Positions 10,394-20,189 of a DNA stretch of 64,000 nt are shown here, in pieces. The translations under genes were made by a program, and so were the position numbers. The DNA is taken from contig JAUCBJ010003353.1 of assembly GCA_032718475.1 (NCBI GenBank), forward strand, positions 1 through 64,000, given 5' to 3'. The notes under the pieces are model-generated. The model saw only the letters and a list, made by a program, of their open reading frames with translations, ran no database searches and was not told the origin of the DNA. Position 1 is the stretch's first letter. Each line of letters opens with the position of its first letter. The stretch is from Nemertoderma westbladi. Its lineage: Eukaryota > Xenacoelomorpha > Nemertodermatida > Nemertodermatidae.

Positions 10394-10556
10394 GGCCTAA
10401 TTATTTATTACATGGTAAAATAAGTAGTAAGTATAACTTTTTTCATTATTCTCGAGGCATTTTATTTACCGAGGGCCAGCGAGGTTAATAAAGGATCGAG
10501 AGAATATTGAAAAAAAATGTTCTACGTTTTTTTTCCCATGTAATACGTAATTTTAT
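10394..10556. mobile_element. Palindromic MITE-like element, copy 2
   Basis: It has the same organisation as the element at 9088: outer arms with TTATTTATTACATGGTAAAA, inner arms with TTCATTATTCTCGA and TCGAGAGAATATTGAA, and a centre TTTACCGAGGGCCAGCGAGG. The pair is diverged enough to be independent insertions and not a recent duplication. Confidence 0.7.
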
Positions 10557-10719
10557 TCTTAAATTGTACTTCTATGTTGCTCAATTCTTTAATAAAAGAT
10601 TGAGCGATATAGCGGTACAAAATAAATTGAACTGCAGTATTTTAATATATTCTGATATTGTTCCATTGTAATCTGACTGTATTCTAATTATTGTATAATT
10701 TAGCTCCTGATACTGCCTT

Positions 10720-10860
10720 ATTAAATGTTTACGTTACGATATTACATTACGGAATAATTTCCAAATTACGTTACATTACTGTATTCCGAAAAAATAATTG
10801 CGTAAGCCTATTGCCGAAAATACCGTAACGTATTAACCGGTACAGATTGCCGGTACAGTG
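10720..10860. repeat. ACGTTACGG-rich cluster
   Basis: Dense repetition of ACGTTAC, TACATTACGG and CCGTAACG words on both strands. A second cluster at about 11640-11790, inside the large fold-back element, shares the same words, including TTACGTTACGG and CCGTAACGTAACGTAAT. This looks like a low-copy repeat family with an ACGTTACGG core. No protein is encoded. Confidence 0.55.
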
Positions 10861-11378
10861 AAGAGATATTTAAAGTTTCATTCTATTTTAGTCTAAAAAT
10901 CGGAAAATTATAGTTTCAATGATTTGAAATTGCAAACTAACTTAACATAAAAATAACATTAAATTCCCCGCTTTATTGATCACTGTTCTGTATTCCTGTG
11001 TAGAACCAAGGCCCACGGTACTGGTACTGAAGGTATTCCAGTCGGCCTTGGTAGAACGGCTTGGCTTGTGTTGTAATAGGTTGTCATAAATAATACGGTA
11101 AGAGGGTAGCCCTAATAGGGTAAGGGAGTAGCCCTGTAGGTAGGCCTACCATGTAACGATGATGCAGAGTACCGATGATGACCAGTGTTTGGAAGAAGAT
11201 GATCCTGTATTTAAAAATTCGGAATCTAATGTTTCTTCAGTTCGTTGCTCCTTCATACTCTTCAATTAAGTGTTCATGCTGTTCTAGAACAACCTGCTCT
11301 AAAAAACCTTTCTAGGTGATTTGAAAAAAATAGCTGCTAAGACGCATTATGCGTCTTAGTGAAAAGTCTATGTGAAAG

Positions 11379-12235
11379 TGTGACACCGAAACTCAGGTAC
11401 TCTTACCAGTCACCAGATGGTGAAGTACCTAAATCTAGCTGTTAAAAATTGCTACCAAACAATTATTGTTTGTTAATGTAATAAATTTATTCTAAAATGG
11501 TTACTTTTTCGCTCTAATATACCCCAAAATCGGGAGAAAAAGTTTCACTTTTTTCCCTATTGAATTTTTCCCCAAGTTTTTTGTCGAAATATTTACTTTT
11601 TTGTCCAAAATGATCGCTTGGTAGATAAAACAAATACTACGCTATTATTACGTTACGGTTTACGGAAAAAATATACAGTAAAATTACGTTACAGTGTTGA
11701 AAAAGCTATTACGTTACGGTTTATATACGTTACGGAAAAATATTGAGCTACGGTATTCCTGAACAGATACCGTAACGTAACGTAATAACATCCTTGGTAA
11801 CTAGAGAGCCGCTTAACTACATAAACCAACAACGGATATTGATTTCCGTTTTGGACTACGTCTTGCGGACACTAAAGTTGCAATAACTTTAGAGTTTGTG
11901 AATGGATTTTGTGAATGGAAGAAAACTTTTCTACTTCGATGCTCTTCAACACATGTAATAAAATTTAAGAAATGCCACCAAAAATATTTTAACTTACTTA
12001 TTTCGCCGGGAATAAAAGTAAAATCAATGCAACCCTATGGGTTACTTTTTTCAATAGGGAAAAAAGTGAAACTTTTTCTCCCGATTTTGGGGCATATTCG
12101 AGCGAAAAAGTAACCATTTTAGAATAAATTTATTACATTAAAAAACAATAATTGTTTGGTAGCAATTTTTAACAGCTAGATTTAGGTACTTCACCATCTG
12201 GTGACTGGTGAGAGTACCTGAGCTTCGGTGTCACA
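11379..12235. mobile_element. 857-bp fold-back element with about 190-bp inverted arms
   Basis: The left arm (11379-11565) and right arm (12050-12235) are near-perfect inverted copies. The terminus reads TGTGACACCGAA(A/G)CTCAGG and the inner end carries the GGGAGAAAAAGT(T)TCACTTTTTTCCC block. The 480-bp centre contains an ACGTTACGG cluster and has no transposase, so this is a non-autonomous element. A truncated copy of the right half lies at 2453-2692, and a terminus alone is at 41608-41645, so the family is dispersed in this window. Confidence 0.85.
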
Positions 12236-12598
12236 ATATAACAATAATAGGCCTATATGGGGTAAAATATAAAATATCAGGTGAAATACTTCCATATGAA
12301 ATAATCAAATAGAAACAATGAAAGGGAATTGAGATAAGGATGCTTCTGTAAATTAAAATTAATTACACTCAATAAAAAATTTATCGTATAATATATACCT
12401 GGTACAGTTTGTTCTTATATATATATATATTTGTTTGTATTTGTATATGTATTTATATATTTATTTGACATACGGTGCAAATGATATTATTCTGGCTTGT
12501 GTTTTATTTGTTTGGAAGATATGTATGTATACTGTGAGAACATATAAAAAAACTGTAAAAAAAAGTACAGCAATATATTAATATATAAAGCTACTAAC

Positions 12599-13741
12599 TT
12601 CATCTGAAACCGGGGTATCAACTTGGCACCAGTTCTCATCCTCTTCAATCGCGTCAACGTGGGAGCGAGTAGGTACAGGTAGAGTGGGAGTAACATCTAT
12701 CTCCTGGGAGACACCATCAGGTCCGATCTCGAGAAACCTAACGTCCTCAGGGGAAACTTTGTCTTCTCGGTGGTTGTCGATGTCATTAACATCATCGCTA
12801 ACGTTGTACTCCCGGGCAATCAGGTTTATTATATCGAACTCGGCGGATTGTTTAACAGGCTCTTGTGGAATTTCTATAATATCGTAATCAACATCATTAA
12901 CTACAGGTTTATCAACAGGCTTGTAATCTAATATTTTCTTAAACGTTGAATCTATAACGTCCCCATTACCAGTGGTGACGGTGCCACCTAATTCCTTCTT
13001 TGACTCAACAATAGTATCTTCTTCCAGTGTTGACAAACAACCCTGGTTTGTGTCCGCACCCTCTGCCAGAATTGTTGGGGTGGATTGAAACTTAGGGTTT
13101 CCATGGGTAACAGGTGAAGCAGATATGGAATGCGACACTGGGACCGCTGGAGTACGAATAATTGACATAGCAAGTTGACTGTCTGATATATTAACCACAT
13201 GACCACTGGAAGGAATGAAGCCAGAATCGCCATCAGGTTCAATTCGTTTACGTTCTATATCGTTGCAATCCTCCCAAGTATTATCATCTTCGCCGTGATT
13301 CCGCTTCCTCGATTCTGGGGAAATAACTTCTGTTGATAAAACGTAAGACATATCATTAGCTAAGTTGCGCGAAACAACATTCTCCATAACAATGTTAGAA
13401 GAATTATCCCTGTTTTTGATTGAGACTTCTTCCTGTACCATTCCATGTATTAAATTATTTGCTACAACATTTTGCATTACTGTCGGTATGTTATTCCCTG
13501 ATGATTTTAATTCAATGTCGTTATTTATACATTCAAAGGGGACCTCCCCGGATTCCACATCGTTTTCTATGAGCCTTGAAATATTATTGGCCACAACATT
13601 GTCTAGTGAGATATTAGGGAGTTCAATTATTCTATCTTCAGTATTGTCGAGAACGATACCAGTACCTCCTGTACTATCAGTTACAGTTACCGGTTCAATG
13701 TTCAATTCCAACCACTCGTCGTCATCTTGGATATTTTCCAT
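12599..13741 (-). CDS. Acidic protein, probable exon 1 of the ALMS1-like gene
   Basis: There are 381 codons from ATG 13741-13739; an in-frame TAG lies upstream. The frame could run to a stop at 12580-12578 (387 residues). However, GAA|GTTAGT at 12599/12598 is a plausible donor in phase 0, matching the acceptor at 7816, so I infer splicing to the ALMS1-like exon for a 1682-residue product. The protein is acidic and low-complexity. A motif NVV(A/S)(N/R)N(I/L) recurs at residues about 48, 91 and 121, suggesting three degenerate repeats. Acidic aromatic motifs DDDEWLEL (start) and EDENWCQV (end) fit the W-x-x-L/V pattern of ATG8-binding LIR motifs; that reading is speculative. It may instead be a separate single-exon gene. 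No known domain was recognised. Confidence 0.6.
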
Positions 13742-14213
13742 AACTATTGACGATTTTTTTTTATTAAATTTTAGAATGTAGGGCTATGGTATAGTATAGC
13801 CTGAGCTGATAGGCCTGGCGCTGGCCTATATATATATATAATATAATAATTGTAGGCTAACTGTATTGCCTATCAATTTAAAAGTAGGCTAGGAGAAGCG
13901 ATACCAGGGCTCCTATCGGTCTCGTACCCGCCACTCCTTGCAGACTGGCGCCGTACTATTACTGTATTTTACTACAGTACCGGTACTATTATTTGCCCTA
14001 ACAACATTGATAACAACATTGTTTATTGTTTTGGTTATAAAAGCCTACCTCTGTAACTTGCTCCAATGCTCCTTTACCTCCATTGCTGCATTGGTAACAG
14101 CATTGTTTATTGTTTTGGTTAGAAAAACCCACCCCACCATGTAACCTGCTCTTCTTTTTCAATTGGTAACTTCTATATAAGTGGCTATTTTACTAGGCCT
14201 ATCTGCCAGTCTG
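13742..14213. other. 5' flank of the exon-1 ORF
   Basis: Probable upstream region of the minus-strand acidic ORF. It contains a TATATATATATAATATAATAA-like patch near 13829-13850, and a short imperfect direct repeat (ACAACATTG..TTTATTGTTTTGGTTA, near 14006 and 14098). No other gene is visible. Confidence 0.4.
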
Positions 14214-14524
14214 GTCTGATGAACGCATGTCTGTTGTCAATTGTCATGCTGTCTCAGACTCACTGTCTGCCTGGTGCTTGGTTCGGCTGATTTCTGCGCC
14301 AGGCAAATATGTACGCCGGGTTTGCTGGGCTGATTCCTGCTCCGGCGCCGGGAATTTCTCGACGCCTGCTGCGCCGAGCGCAGCATCTCTATCATTGTCG
14401 TAGCGCGTAGCACATATCTGCGCCGACCCTTCCTGCTCATTACCCGGCGCCGGCGTAGCACATTTCTGCGCCGGCTCCCGGCGCAAGTTCTAGTGCTGCG
14501 CCGAACGTGTTCGGCGTACATGTA
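14214..14524. repeat. GC-rich dispersed repeat, copy 1
   Basis: This segment matches 17261-17597 in the same orientation with scattered indels. Shared landmarks are GTCTGATGAACGCATGTC at the left, TTCGGCTGATTTCTGCGCC, GCCTGCTGCGCCGAGCGCAG, and CAAGTTCTAGTGCTGCGCCG with GGCGTACATGTAA at the right. CpG and GCGCC density is far above the surrounding AT-rich DNA. The minus-strand ORFs are repeats in disguise. Confidence 0.85.
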
Positions 14525-14688
14525 AGACTCCAGGCAGCCAGGTTGGAATTCATGCATGAGCGCGCAGGCTGGCAGGTACCGCGAGATCACCAGATCACCG
14601 CGCACCTGAAATTGGCTCGTCGCTCACCTCATCATAATCCATACAAAATCGCGTAGCTCATGTCAAATGTCACCTGTCGCCCCTATTG

Positions 14689-14935
14689 AAAAGTTTTATT
14701 TTCTGCGCCGAACGCGGCGCCGGGTGCCAAAAATACTGCGCCGGCTCTGAGAATAACCACGCCGGGTGCCAAAAATGCTGCGCCGGCTCTGTGCAAAACC
14801 ACACCGGGTGCAAAAAAAACCCTGCGCTGGCTCTGTGCAAACCCACGCCCATGCCAGGTGCAAAAATCCTGCGCCGGCTCTGTGCAATGCAAAATGCTGC
14901 GCCGGGTGAAAAATCTTCCACCGGCTCTTCAAAGC
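14689..14935. repeat. GCGCCGG-rich degenerate minisatellite
   Basis: Four to five irregular units of about 28-47 bp are built on CTGCGCCGGCTCTGTGCAAA followed by CACGCCGGGTGC. The block starts with CCCTATTGAAAAGTTTTA (from 14688), whose reverse complement occurs at the right end of the second GC-rich repeat (about 17599-17615). The two GC-rich regions may therefore be the ends of one larger, decayed element. Several overlapping ORFs on both strands are by-products. Confidence 0.7.
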
Positions 14936-16275
14936 TGCACTGAGCTGACTGGTATAAAACATAAAATCTGCCTGTTAAACTGTACAGTACCTGTAGTTTA
15001 TTCGGTTATCTATAATACTGCAGCTGTACTAATCCGAGTTGTTACTTAAACGAACGAAAGTTGTGGGTGGGTGAAATGAAAATAAGGATACAGAGACGGA
15101 AAACCTTAAAAAAGACAAATGCAACAAGTACATTAGGTACGTTGTTTTATTCCAAAAGTGTAACATTACGAAACAACTACTTAAGAAACACTGCATGTAA
15201 ATTTTTGTTGTCAAGTAAAGTGTAAATTTTTTGAAATTACTCAAATGTTACAATATGAATTATAGAAAGAATATTAAAGACTACTTCAGTTGGCCTACAA
15301 TAGTCCTTGTATTTATGTACTACGTTCTACTTTATTACATACTACGTAATGTGGTCCTATACGTCTATGCTACAGATACGGTATGTCTGAATGAATAATG
15401 ACTAGCTGTATGTTATGTTATGTTATTAATATCGCCAGAATAACAATAAAATATTAATTTTTGCACATGTACGTACACGTACAGTAGATTAAAATAAAAT
15501 GAACACATATCTGGCAAAGTACGCTAATAAGCAGTATGTACTATTGTAATAAAAATACGGATAATGGTATTCAGGTAAAATTAGTAAAATAATTAAAATT
15601 ATAGTTTATTTACAGTACTTACAGTTGGTGCATGTTAATTATTATAAAAAAATGAAATTACAGTAAAATTAAATTAAAAACCGGCAAAGCATACTTACAG
15701 TAGGTTCAAGGGCTTCAACAACATACAGTACTAAAGGCAAACATATTAATAAGGGACAATTTTACAATACTCTATAGGATACAACACAACAATACGTAGT
15801 TATACGGAACATAAATTTGGTACCGTAGGTATATGTCGCATAAGTAAAATATTACTGCTGAAATAAAACGCGCAAAGCTGCAAAGTAAAGTAACTACAAA
15901 AGATAGCAAAACAATTAAACATAAAAAAACACTATTTTAAAATTTAACACAAAAAAATGTTTTTTTGGGATTGAAAAAATGAAAATAATAGGTACTGTAG
16001 CTAGATTTTAATAAATAAATCGTTGTATATCGTTGTATCGCTGTATCGTTGTATATCGCTTTCGCTACTGCCACTTGGCGCACAGGAGTATCACTATATA
16101 TTCATTTTAAGGGACATTTCGCAGTCTAGTCTATATTTGAATATGCTCAATCATGGAGTACCAAGGGTATTACGTGCATTACATTAACAACACTTCACAA
16201 CAACCGGTAATGGTAAAGGATTCCAAATGTTTACAACGCTGTCTGCAAAGTTGTTGCGTGTTAGCATTGGTGGAG
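14936..16275. other. Non-coding stretch
   Basis: AT-rich sequence with recurring TACAGTA, GTACCGTA and ACGTACACGTACAGTA words and a short repeat of TCGTTGTATCG near 16020-16060. No ORF with a recognisable domain was seen. Confidence 0.4.
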
Positions 16276-16557
16276 TTAGGAACGAAACTGGAAGAAATTA
16301 CTTCGCTCAATTTTGTCAATCCCGTTGATAAACTTGTATGTTGTTATAAGGTCGGCTAGTACACGGCGATATATTAATGTCGGTAGTTTGAGTGCAGTAC
16401 TGTAGTCGGTTTTCATATGACAACTCAGCCAGCGATAGTACAACTGTACAAGGCGAGTGACCACACGGTGTTGTACTTGTTCAAGACGTTCAATATTTAT
16501 CATGTCGGAGGAATGGCGAACAAACAACTGTGTCGTATTCAAGGAGAGGCCGAACAA
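16276..16557 (-). pseudogene. LINE reverse transcriptase C-terminal fragment
   Basis: A 93-codon minus-strand frame contains LEQVQHRVVTRLVQ followed by ALKLPTLIYRRVLADLITTYK. This matches the block just beyond the RT domain of CR1/Jockey-type non-LTR retrotransposons (consensus VQRRATK...L..L.YEERL..L.LPTLEYRR.RGDLI..YK). No catalytic RT motifs remain, so it is a 5'-truncated, dead insertion, as is usual for LINEs. Confidence 0.75.
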
Positions 16558-17260
16558 GGGATTTGTATAACAGGGTCAGAGGGTAAACATCGGAGCTTCC
16601 AAATATGTAAAAGTTCTTCGTATTAAATGTACGACTCGCATGGCGCGGGCTGCAGTCTTTGTGCAGTGAGCTGTGCCTGTGATGCTGTGAAGGACAAGTC
16701 TGGCAGTCTGGTGTAAATGTAATTCCAAAATCACGTTCCTCGGTTGCCGATAAAAGTGTCCGTCAATTCATTGTGTAAAAAGTTGCTTGGGGATTTCTAG
16801 AACATAGATGCATGCATGACCTTGCACTTGGAGTCATTGAACTGTAATTTCCAATGGTTACACATGTGTGTCGGTAGTAAATTGTTTCATTATCAATAGT
16901 GCCATAGTATAAGTCGTTTTGTTTTACTCACTGTTCAACTTCATTCTGTCTGCCTGTTTTATTATATGTGCAGTTTTATTTATACGCTTCTATGACAGCG
17001 GTGTCTCCATCCAAATAATATAATATAAATATAGCTTATACAATACAGCAATATTATGTAAATAAATAAACTGACTATGACCATTAGCAATCATGACTGA
17101 TCAGCTGATAGCTGGAACTGTGATAGCCTACCTGCCTACTGCATAACAGCATAAGGTTAAATACGTAAATAAATGACCAGTTGCTGTCAGCCAGTGCTGC
17201 AGTGTGGGTTTCCTTTCTGCTTCCTGCATGGCCAGTTGTTATTGTGTTGCTGTGCTGTTG
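16558..17260. other. Non-coding stretch between LINE scrap and GC-rich repeat
   Basis: No domain-bearing ORF was found. Short overlapping frames on both strands look random. Confidence 0.35.
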
Positions 17261-17597
17261 GTCTGATGAACGCATGTCAGCTGTCTCAGTCTCACTGTCT
17301 GCCTGGTGCTGGTGCTAGGTTCGGCTGATTTCTGCGCCAGGCAAATATGTACGCCGGGTGTGCTGGGCTGATTCCTGCTCCGGCGCCGGGTCAATTTCTG
17401 CACGTCGACGCCGGGAATATTTCGACGCCTGCTGCGCCGAGCGCAGCATCTCTACCATTGCCAGTGCTCCGCCGGCTGCGCCGGCGTAGCACATCTCTGC
17501 ACCGACCCTTCCGGCTCATTGCCCGGCGTAGCACATTTCCGCGCCAGCTCCCGGCGCAAGTTCTAGTGCTGCGCCGAACGTGCTCGGCGTACATGTA
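17261..17597. repeat. GC-rich dispersed repeat, copy 2
   Basis: Second copy of the repeat at 14214-14524, in direct orientation 3.05 kb away. It differs by small indels and a TGCACGTCGACGCCGGG insertion. Beyond the shared end it continues with AAAACTTTTCAATAGGG, the inverse of the sequence at 14688-14705. Confidence 0.85.
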
Positions 17598-19238
17598 AAA
17601 CTTTTCAATAGGGCCTGTCGCTGTCACAGTGTCATGCATGCATATCTCAAAAATCGCGCAGCTCATAATACTGTACAGCTGTAAGAACAATTCTACACCT
17701 ATACATTCCAGCATTCCTTTTTTTTACAAGTTTGAGCGTTTCAAATCTTATCTTAGCTGCTTAGTGCGTTGAATCTACATAATACAGTAATAAATGTAAA
17801 TGCAACATCAAAATTGTTAATATTAAAAAATATTTTTTTAATCCACTACATTTAGGCCTACATTTGAGAATACATCACTCTACTGTAAAAAATTTGAATA
17901 AATATCAAAATATGCAATACCGGTACCGGTACTTCATTATCTATCATTAGGTAGGCCTACCCCAGTACCCGGCAGCCCGGTACAAGTAATACTTGTGTAT
18001 ACCTAACAATCAGACAATCTGACAATTAGGCTTAACATTCAGACATTGGCAGATTGGCTTACACAGTCTGACAGTTACAGGCGTATATCAGTACCGGTAT
18101 ATAATTAAGTAATACTTCAGTACTTAACAGCTTAATACATTGTTACTTTCCAGCTTTCTGACTTTACCTGTTTACTACAGTACTAACGACTAATGTCTGA
18201 ACATAACATAATACAGTAATAACAATTAGTAGGCTGAGATTGAGATTATTTATTGCCCAATAAAATTTCGACGAAAATAGTGTAAATATACATCAGTACA
18301 TACATACATACAGTCTGACAGTTACATATAACACATAAGGCAATTAATTTTACATTTATTACATCTTTTTAAAAAATTTGCCATGCTTAAAAAGTTAAAA
18401 AACCATCATAAATTATTTTGTAGGTAACAAATATCAATGCGATGAAGCGCTGGTAGCCATCAGATGTCAGGATGTGCTGGTGTATTGATGAGTGAGATTC
18501 AACAACAAGCTTCAAAGCAATTTAAGAATCCTCGTTCGACAATACAAAACAAATTGAATAAACTACACACAATATTTCAAAGCTAACACTCCAGGTGAAG
18601 ATTTTATGAGGTCATTTGTTAATACAGTAATAGAAAGGGGCTTAGTAATCGCATAACGCAGAACATAAAAAAGAAGAGGGCTGAGGTGAATCATGAAATA
18701 ATAAACAATTATTTCGATAACTTGGAGAAAATTATTCAAGGACTTCCACCTTCCCATATCGTCAATTACAGTATGACGAAACAAATTTAACTGATGACCC
18801 AGGTAAAAAACGTTGTATACTGTAGTCAGGCGAGGTGTGAAGTATCCTGAAGCAGTCAAGAACTCAACCAAATCCTCAACATCAATGATGATTGCAGCTG
18901 CAGCGGATGGTCATCTACTTCATCCGTACCAATAGTGGTTTGTGTAATGAAGTTACTTTTAGTGATGGGTTTGACAAAGTCTGAAAGTGGCTCTGCTGTA
19001 TTTCAAGAGTCTGAAGTCGGACAAATGTTAATTTCTGTTAGGTGATATCCTATATGGAATACTGACAAAAAGCGTGCCACATGCGTTCTGGTTAAACGAA
19101 AATCGTGCCAGCCATAATATCCAATGGCCGCCAAGCCAACAATTGACTATGAAATTTTGCAGTAATTGCTGAATTGTAATAATTTATCAGTTTATAATGC
19201 TGTAGCCCTACAGTCTGACAGTATTTTAACATTAAAAT
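17598..19238. other. Unassigned stretch with one 102-codon frame
   Basis: Mostly AT-rich sequence with scattered CAGTCTGACAGT words (about 18065, 18310 and 19210) and CCGGTACCGGTA near 17920. A minus-strand frame at 18563-18871 (about 102 residues, hydrophobic, with FLTASGYFTPRLTTVYNVFYL) is longer than background but matches no family I recognise. It may be decayed transposon coding sequence. Confidence 0.35.
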
Positions 19239-19734
19239 GCGAGCGCAGTGAGCAAGGAAATTTTCCAATTATGTTAATATAAATACAGTCTGACGGTAAT
19301 AGACAGATAGTACTGTAGTAGTAGTTGTAGGTCAACGTCAACTGGCTGGTTTTAAATATAGATGTGATCAAGATGCGAGCGCAGCGAGCACGAAAATTTT
19401 AACATTTCAGCATTTAAAGTAGCAAACCGACTGTTTTCAAATAAAGATGTCATTAAATTGCGAGCTGGCGAGCGTAGCGAGCACGAAAATTCTGCTGAAT
19501 CATACAGGCTGTCATGGTTTTATTGGTTTGAAGAATCTGACAATTGAAAAGCTTTTGAAACAAGTCATGTTTTTAATGGTCATGCCATGGAATACTAAAT
19601 ATACTATTTTATATGTATGTATTTTATCTGTATATTTAGTATTCCATGGTCATGCTCAATCTGTCCATTTCCATTTGTCCACAGCCAGACAGTGCTAAGA
19701 GTAGGCTAACAGTATAAACGCGAGCGAAGCGAGC
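19239..19734 (+). repeat. Four GCGAGCG-AGCGAGC motifs in 0.5 kb
   Basis: A GC-rich word of the form GCGAGCG(C/T/A)AGCGAGC occurs at about 19239, 19375, 19460-19481 and 19719. Three are followed by CACGAAAATT or a similar A-rich run. They interrupt AT-rich DNA at irregular spacing. The pattern suggests a degenerate repeat family or clustered protein-binding sites; no function can be assigned. Confidence 0.6.
19585..19649. repeat. 19-bp perfect inverted repeat
   Basis: CCATGGAATACTAAATATA (19585-19603) is exactly mirrored by TATATTTAGTATTCCATGG (19631-19649) around a 27-nt AT-rich loop. Flanking GGTCATG extends the symmetry with a small offset. It is probably a tiny inverted-repeat element remnant. 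Confidence 0.8.
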
Positions 19735-19890
19735 AGACATTTTTCAATCTTTTTAAACCTATGGAATAATTTCAAATAGAGCTGTAGCTGTGTTGCCCCT
19801 TGCCAGTGACCTGCTACACTACATCCTACCCTAACCCTCCTGTTAAACTACAATTCTGCTATCAGGCAATACTGACAATATAATCTATTT

Positions 19891-20019
19891 ATATTTATAC
19901 AATACAGCTAGTCACCATACAATATATTCTGTCCTTTCTTTGCACTGGTACTACACCTTATAACAGTCTGTCCTACACACTATTATATCTATTATAAATC
20001 CTTCACCTCAGGTCCAACA
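19891..20019 (-). repeat. Copia element 3' LTR (shared portion)
   Basis: The 129 bp here match 22470-22589 in direct orientation, apart from a roughly 9-bp indel and point changes. Read on the minus strand it begins TGTTGGACCT, the typical TGTTG start of a Ty1/copia LTR, and is preceded by a purine-rich tract (GAAAGTAGAGTGAATAA) in the polypurine-tract position. The far LTR end is not resolved. Confidence 0.7.
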
Positions 20020-20189
20020 TTATTCACTCTACTTTCTGTGTTTATTAAAATTAAATATAATGTAATAACCGACATAATTATTGTCCATTTATTCATGAAC
20101 TTTATCGAACTCCACAACAATAAAATATATTCAGTTCCAATTAAAAATAACTTCTTTATAATCTAGCAACTCTTCTTAGTCAGTTATTG

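Larger units (their letters stand above)
7816..12598 (-). other. Probable intron of the ALMS1-like gene
   Basis: The region lies between a possible donor GTTAGT (12598-12593, after codon GAA) and the acceptor TTATTTCAG at 7824-7816. Both boundaries are phase 0. It has no long open frame and is populated by inverted-repeat elements: two copies of a roughly 150-bp palindromic element, one 857-bp fold-back element, and clusters of ACGTTACGG. If exon 1 is a separate gene, this is instead intergenic DNA plus the real upstream introns. Confidence 0.5.

Noticed and set aside
14237-14962. Overlapping ORFs of 70-120 codons in the GC-rich repeats
   Set aside because: The same sequence occurs as a diverged dispersed repeat at 17261 with indels that break these frames.
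16153-16626. Plus-strand ORFs (about 68 codons)
   Set aside because: They are antisense to or beside the LINE RT fragment and have no domain.
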